Positions 14,000 through 17,275 of a stretch of DNA of 17,275 nucleotides are shown in pieces. The position numbers and the translations under genes are program-made. The notes under the pieces are model-generated. The model was given only the letters and a program-made list of their open reading frames with translations. It did not search any database and was not told the DNA's origin. This DNA comes from Parabacteroides sp. (GTDB taxonomy: Bacteria; Bacteroidota; Bacteroidia; Bacteroidales; Tannerellaceae), in the NCBI GenBank assembly GCA_019411205.1, contig DXRF01000033.1, forward strand, positions 1-17,275. Direction: 5' to 3'. The first letter of the stretch is position 1. Every line of letters begins with the position of its first letter.

Positions 14000-16570
14000 A
14001 TGAAAATCAAAGCGAATAACGCAAACAGCCCGATTTGGAAAGATGTTTATTCCCACTCTATGCTCCCCGAGCAATTACAGCCGTTATACGAAATGGCGAC
14101 AAACCTATGGTGGGTATGGAACCATGAAGGTGCCAAATTATTCGGTAAGATCGATCCTGAACTCTGGGCATCAACAGAAGGTAACCCTGTGCTTTTACTT
14201 CAAAGCCTGTCCTACAAGCGTATTGAGGAAATCCTGGCAGATGACGTCCTGATGGCCGAAATCAAAGCTGTATACTCAATATTCAAGGATTATGTAGATG
14301 TTAAACCGGATCAGACAAAACCGTCTGTTGCTTATTTCAGTATGGAATATGGTCTGACAAACGTGCTGAAAATCTACTCCGGCGGTCTGGGCGTGTTGGC
14401 AGGTGACTACCTGAAAGAGGCCAGCGACAGCAACGTCGACCTGACAGCAGTAGGTTTCCTGTATCGCTACGGCTATTTCACACAGTCTCTGTCTATGGAC
14501 GGACAACAGATTGCCAATTACGAACCGCAAAACTTCAACGCACTGCCTCTTACACAGGTCATGCAGGCCAACGGCGAACCGATGGTATTGGAAGTTCCCT
14601 ACCCCGGCCGCATCGTTTATGCGCACATCTGGAAAGTAAGCGTAGGACGCGTTCCTTTATATCTGATGGATACGGATATCCCCCAAAACAGTGAATGGGA
14701 TCGCTCCATCACTCACCAGTTGTATGGTGGCGACTGGGAAAACCGTATGAAGCAGGAATATCTGTTGGGTATCGGCGGTATCCTGATGTTGAACAAATTA
14801 GGAATCAAGAAGCAGATTTACCACTGCAACGAAGGTCACGCCGCGCTGATCAACGCACAGCGTCTGGTCGATTTCATCCAGAACGACGGTCTGTCATTCA
14901 ACCAGGCCCTGGAAGTCGTACGTGCTTCTGCTTTATACACCGTTCACACACCGGTTCCCGCTGGTCACGACTACTTCGATGAAGGCCTGTTCGGCCGTTA
15001 CATGGGCGAGTTCCCCGGCAAGTTAGGTATCAGCTGGCAGGAGTTTATCGATATGGGACGTGAAAATCCGGGCTCCAACGAGAAGTTCTCTATGAGTGTA
15101 TTCGCATTGAACACTTGCCAGGAAGCAAACGGCGTCAGCTGGTTGCATGGAAAAGTATCCCAGCGTATGTTCGCTCCGGTATGGAAAGGTTATTTCCCCG
15201 ATGAGCTGCACGTAGGATACGTTACCAACGGCGTGCACATGCCGACTTGGGCTTCTACCGAATGGAAACGTTTCTTTGTTGAACATTTCGACAAGAAGTT
15301 CTTCAAAGACCAATCCAACAAGAAATATTGGGAGGCAATCCAGAATATTGCGGACGATGATATCTGGAATATCCGTAAAACACTGAAGAACAAACTGATC
15401 ACATACATCAAGAGTCAGTACAAGACAAACTGGCTGAAGAACCAGGGAGATCCCGCGAAGGTTGTTTCCATCCTGGACAAGATCAACCCGAACGCTCTGC
15501 TGATCGGTTTCGGCCGCCGTTTCGCGACTTACAAACGTGCCCACCTGCTGTTCACCGACTTGGATCGTTTGGCCAAGATCGTAAACAACGAACAGTACCC
15601 GATCCAGTTCGTGTTCACCGGTAAAGCTCACCCGGCCGATGGTGGCGGACAGGGCTTGATCAAACACATTGTCGAAATCTCCCGCCGTCCGGAATTCTTA
15701 GGAAAGATCATCTTCCTGGAAAACTACGATATGCGTCTGGCTCGTCACCTGATCGCAGGTGTCGATGTTTGGCTGAACACGCCGACCCGTCCTCTGGAAG
15801 CATCCGGTACGTCTGGTGAAAAAGCAGAGATGAACGGTGTCCTGAACTTCTCCGTATTGGACGGATGGTGGTACGAAGGTTACAAACAGGGTGCAGGCTG
15901 GGCATTGACCGACAAGCGCACTTACGAAAACCAGCAGTATCAGGACCAGTTGGATGCCGCTACTATCTACCATATATTGGAAACAGAGATTATCCCGACT
16001 TATTATGCAAGAAACAGCAAGGGTTACTCTCCCGAATGGATCCAGTATATCAAGAACTCGATGTCCGAAATCGCTCCCGACTATACGATGAAACGTATGT
16101 TGGACGACTACATCGACCGCTTCTACAACAAGTTGGCAACCCGCTCCGCTCACTTGCACGAAAACGGCTTTGCCGAAGCCAAAGCAATCGCTGCATGGAA
16201 AGAAGAAGTGGCAGAACATTGGGACAGCTTCCAGGTAGAATCGTTTACATGCAGCCGTGACTTATCTATCGACGGTCCGGTTGTCGGCAAAGAATATAAG
16301 TTCGATCTGGTTATCGACCGCCACGAACTGAAAGGTATGTTGGGAGTTGAGATGGTTGTCACGAAAGAAAACCCGGATAACCACCAGTTGGAATTACTGG
16401 CGACCGAACAGTTCAATCTGATAAAAGAAGAAGGTTCCAAACTGTTCTTCGAACTAAAGACAACTCCAAGCGAAGCAGGTCTTCACAAGATGGGCTTCCG
16501 CGTTTACCCTGTAAACAAAGAATTGCCTCACCGTATGGACTTCGCTTTCGTCCGCTGGATCCAGTTGTAA
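14000..16570 (+). CDS. Alpha-glucan (glycogen) phosphorylase, GT35 family
   Basis: Cytoplasmic pyridoxal-phosphate enzyme that splits alpha-1,4-glucan with phosphate to glucose-1-phosphate, the reverse partner of the preceding synthase. The 856 residues begin with a DUF3417-like domain (about 10-120, with MATNLWWVWNHEGAKLF), then the catalytic domains (YFSMEYGLT, SGGLGVLAGDYLKEASD, NEGHAALI, YVTNGVHMPTW). The cofactor site EASGTSGEKAEMNG starts at Glu600, with Lys608 the Schiff-base lysine. A beta-rich C-terminal part of about 110 residues follows. This is the divergent TIGR02094-type branch, not the classical 800-residue GlgP with EASGTGNMK. Chain-length preference (glycogen or maltodextrin) is unknown. 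Confidence 0.94.
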   Translation: MKIKANNANSPIWKDVYSHSMLPEQLQPLYEMATNLWWVWNHEGAKLFGKIDPELWASTEGNPVLLLQSLSYKRIEEILADDVLMAEIKAVYSIFKDYVDVKPDQTKPSVAYFSMEYGLTNVLKIYSGGLGVLAGDYLKEASDSNVDLTAVGFLYRYGYFTQSLSMDGQQIANYEPQNFNALPLTQVMQANGEPMVLEVPYPGRIVYAHIWKVSVGRVPLYLMDTDIPQNSEWDRSITHQLYGGDWENRMKQEYLLGIGGILMLNKLGIKKQIYHCNEGHAALINAQRLVDFIQNDGLSFNQALEVVRASALYTVHTPVPAGHDYFDEGLFGRYMGEFPGKLGISWQEFIDMGRENPGSNEKFSMSVFALNTCQEANGVSWLHGKVSQRMFAPVWKGYFPDELHVGYVTNGVHMPTWASTEWKRFFVEHFDKKFFKDQSNKKYWEAIQNIADDDIWNIRKTLKNKLITYIKSQYKTNWLKNQGDPAKVVSILDKINPNALLIGFGRRFATYKRAHLLFTDLDRLAKIVNNEQYPIQFVFTGKAHPADGGGQGLIKHIVEISRRPEFLGKIIFLENYDMRLARHLIAGVDVWLNTPTRPLEASGTSGEKAEMNGVLNFSVLDGWWYEGYKQGAGWALTDKRTYENQQYQDQLDAATIYHILETEIIPTYYARNSKGYSPEWIQYIKNSMSEIAPDYTMKRMLDDYIDRFYNKLATRSAHLHENGFAEAKAIAAWKEEVAEHWDSFQVESFTCSRDLSIDGPVVGKEYKFDLVIDRHELKGMLGVEMVVTKENPDNHQLELLATEQFNLIKEEGSKLFFELKTTPSEAGLHKMGFRVYPVNKELPHRMDFAFVRWIQL

Positions 16571-16597
16571 TCAAGAACAAGCAAAACAATAATCAAG

Positions 16598-16628
16598 AAA
16601 GAGGGTGCATGACACACCCTCTTTTTTT
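16598..16628 (+). terminator. Rho-independent terminator after the phosphorylase gene
   Basis: AGAGGGTG pairs with CACCCTCT around a 7-nt loop, followed by seven T. It lies 27 bp after the stop codon; flanking A and T bases extend the stem. Confidence 0.85.
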
Positions 16629-16638
16629 ATGCAGATAC

Positions 16639-16726
16639 TAAAGCGATGCCTTACAGAGGCTAACCCTATGAGTTACGAGCAGTAACCAATAGGGTTACGA
16701 ACACGAACCAATAGGGTTCCAGACAG
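16639..16726. repeat. Tandem array of 22-bp units, each with a 5-5-5 dyad
   Basis: Three clear units of exactly 22 bp (16661-16682, 16683-16704, 16705-16726) and one degenerate unit before them (16639-16660). The first 15 bp of each form a dyad: TAAAG-CGATG-CCTTA, TAACC-CTATG-AGTTA, TAACC-AATAG-GGTTA, GAACC-AATAG-GGTTC. The remaining 7 bp are purine-rich linkers starting with C. The last two units keep perfect pairing although their outer base pair changes from T-A to G-C. The array sits between two terminators and is in no gene. Function unknown. Confidence 0.75.
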
Positions 16727-16751
16727 CCCGCAGGAATGGCAGCAAATCAAA

Positions 16752-16786
16752 AAAAGGGAAGTCGCACGACAGGCAACTTCCCTTTT
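16752..16786 (-). terminator. Terminator after the outer-membrane protein gene
   Basis: AAAAGGGAAGT (16752-16762) pairs with ACTTCCCTTTT (16776-16786) around a 13-nt loop. On the minus strand a run of T follows, 27 bp after the stop of the gene at 16813; the T-run at its other end could let it act in both directions. Confidence 0.75.
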
Positions 16787-16812
16787 CAAGCTGATATAGA
16801 TTTTTTTTAGGT

Positions 16813-17264
16813 TTAGAAAGCGTAATCCAAACTTAAGCCAAACACTTTATTGGTACGGCTATAGACATTCGTACCGGGGAGATTTGTACCGCAATAATTC
16901 TCTGATTTCTTTGTATAATTATGATAATTTGTCCACATATACCCCACATTCAATGCCATCTTTTCGCTCAGCATCACCTTAGCTCCAAAGCCCAACGAAT
17001 AAGAGTCACAGGAGAAACTAACATCACTTTGGAAATTATCAGACAAACCATAATCCGTAATTTGAGCTCCACCACTAATGGTCAATCTCTTGATCACGTC
17101 CCATTCAATACCAAACAGATACTCATTCGTACCTCTTTCCAGTTCTTTCTGTTTTCCACCGGCCATGCCCGCTTTCTTGTCATCGAAGAAATGATACTCT
17201 ACAGAAGCCTTCAACATGGGTAAAAATTGATAAGAGGCTGCCACCGAAAGCATGGAAGGAATAT
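16813..17264 (-). CDS. Outer-membrane beta-barrel protein, OmpP1/FadL-like, C-terminal fragment
   Basis: The last 150 or so residues of an outer-membrane barrel. Alternating hydrophobic/polar strands (LSVAASYQFLPMLKASVEYHF, EYLFGIEWDVI, LGFGAKVML, MALNVGYMWTN are examples) end in VFGLSLDYAF, with the C-terminal phenylalanine of barrel proteins. The strand pattern and the EYLFGIEWDVIKRLTISGG segment resemble the OmpP1/FadL/TodX family, which moves hydrophobic compounds across the outer membrane; this family call is tentative. The 5' part is missing because the contig ends. An apparent in-frame stop just upstream (near 17272) lies in adapter sequence and is not biological. A terminator follows the gene. 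Confidence 0.65.
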
Positions 17265-17275
17265 CTGTCTCTTAT
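17265..17275. other. Residual Nextera/Tn5 mosaic-end adapter sequence
   Basis: The last 11 bases, CTGTCTCTTAT, are identical to the start of the reverse complement of the 19-bp Tn5 mosaic end AGATGTGTATAAGAGACAG used in tagmentation libraries. Such an exact match exactly at the sequence end indicates untrimmed adapter, so these bases are not genomic. Confidence 0.85.

Noticed and set aside
16639..16726. CRISPR array
   Set aside because: Units are only 22 bp with 7-bp linkers that resemble each other; there are no unique spacers and no cas genes.
17253..17275. Complete small outer-membrane protein starting at ATG 17253
   Set aside because: The stop that would bound it upstream is inside adapter sequence; the frame continues through genomic codons before the ATG and the protein lacks a signal peptide, so it is a 5'-truncated gene.

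Overview
The window looks like a chromosomal contig from a gut Bacteroidota bacterium, most likely Parabacteroides or a close relative (genus inferred). Support comes from SusC/SusD nutrient-uptake genes, a Bacteroidota-type TAnnTTTG promoter element before several genes, a eukaryote-like GT3 glycogen synthase beside a GT35 phosphorylase, and few recognisable Shine-Dalgarno sites. Both ends look like contig ends. The right end finishes in 11 bases identical to the Nextera/Tn5 mosaic end. The left end breaks off inside a susC homologue, probably at an insertion-sequence terminus.

Layout: (1) 1-1921, a susC-like TonB-dependent receptor gene on the minus strand, cut off after about 624 codons. 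(2) 1922-2676, a long non-coding stretch ending in a sigma54-like promoter for dnaK. (3) 2677-4593, dnaK on the plus strand with a strong terminator. (4) 4784-9846, an intact susC-susD operon on the minus strand (susC first); its SusC is clearly paralogous to the truncated one. (5) 9847-10469, the regulatory region of that operon. It holds a 165-bp segment bounded by 21-bp inverted repeats (19/21 matching, 15 bp uninterrupted) with one good promoter (TTTG-N21-TATGTTTG) inside. The promoter points away from susC, so this looks like a phase-variable invertible promoter captured OFF. Two terminators back to back separate it from the next operon. (6) 12106-10470 (minus), a compact three-gene operon: a small conserved hypothetical protein, a PlsC-like acyltransferase and a nitrilase/omega-amidase. 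(7) 12234-16570, glycogen synthase and alpha-glucan phosphorylase on the plus strand, each with its own TATCTTTG promoter element. (8) 16571-16812, a terminator, a tandem array of 22-bp units carrying small dyads, and a second terminator. (9) 16813-17264, the 3' end of an outer-membrane beta-barrel gene (OmpP1/FadL-like) on the minus strand.

How the genes work together: SusC and SusD form an outer-membrane glycan or nutrient importer whose expression appears to be switched by DNA inversion. No recombinase, glycoside hydrolase or sensor is present, so the invertase must act from elsewhere and the substrate cannot be named. The two glycogen genes make and break a storage alpha-glucan. dnaK is a housekeeping chaperone lying between two homologous receptor loci. 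The most noteworthy items are the invertible promoter with its insulating terminators, the 22-bp dyad array, the sigma54-like signal at dnaK, and the two contig-end artefacts or insertions.
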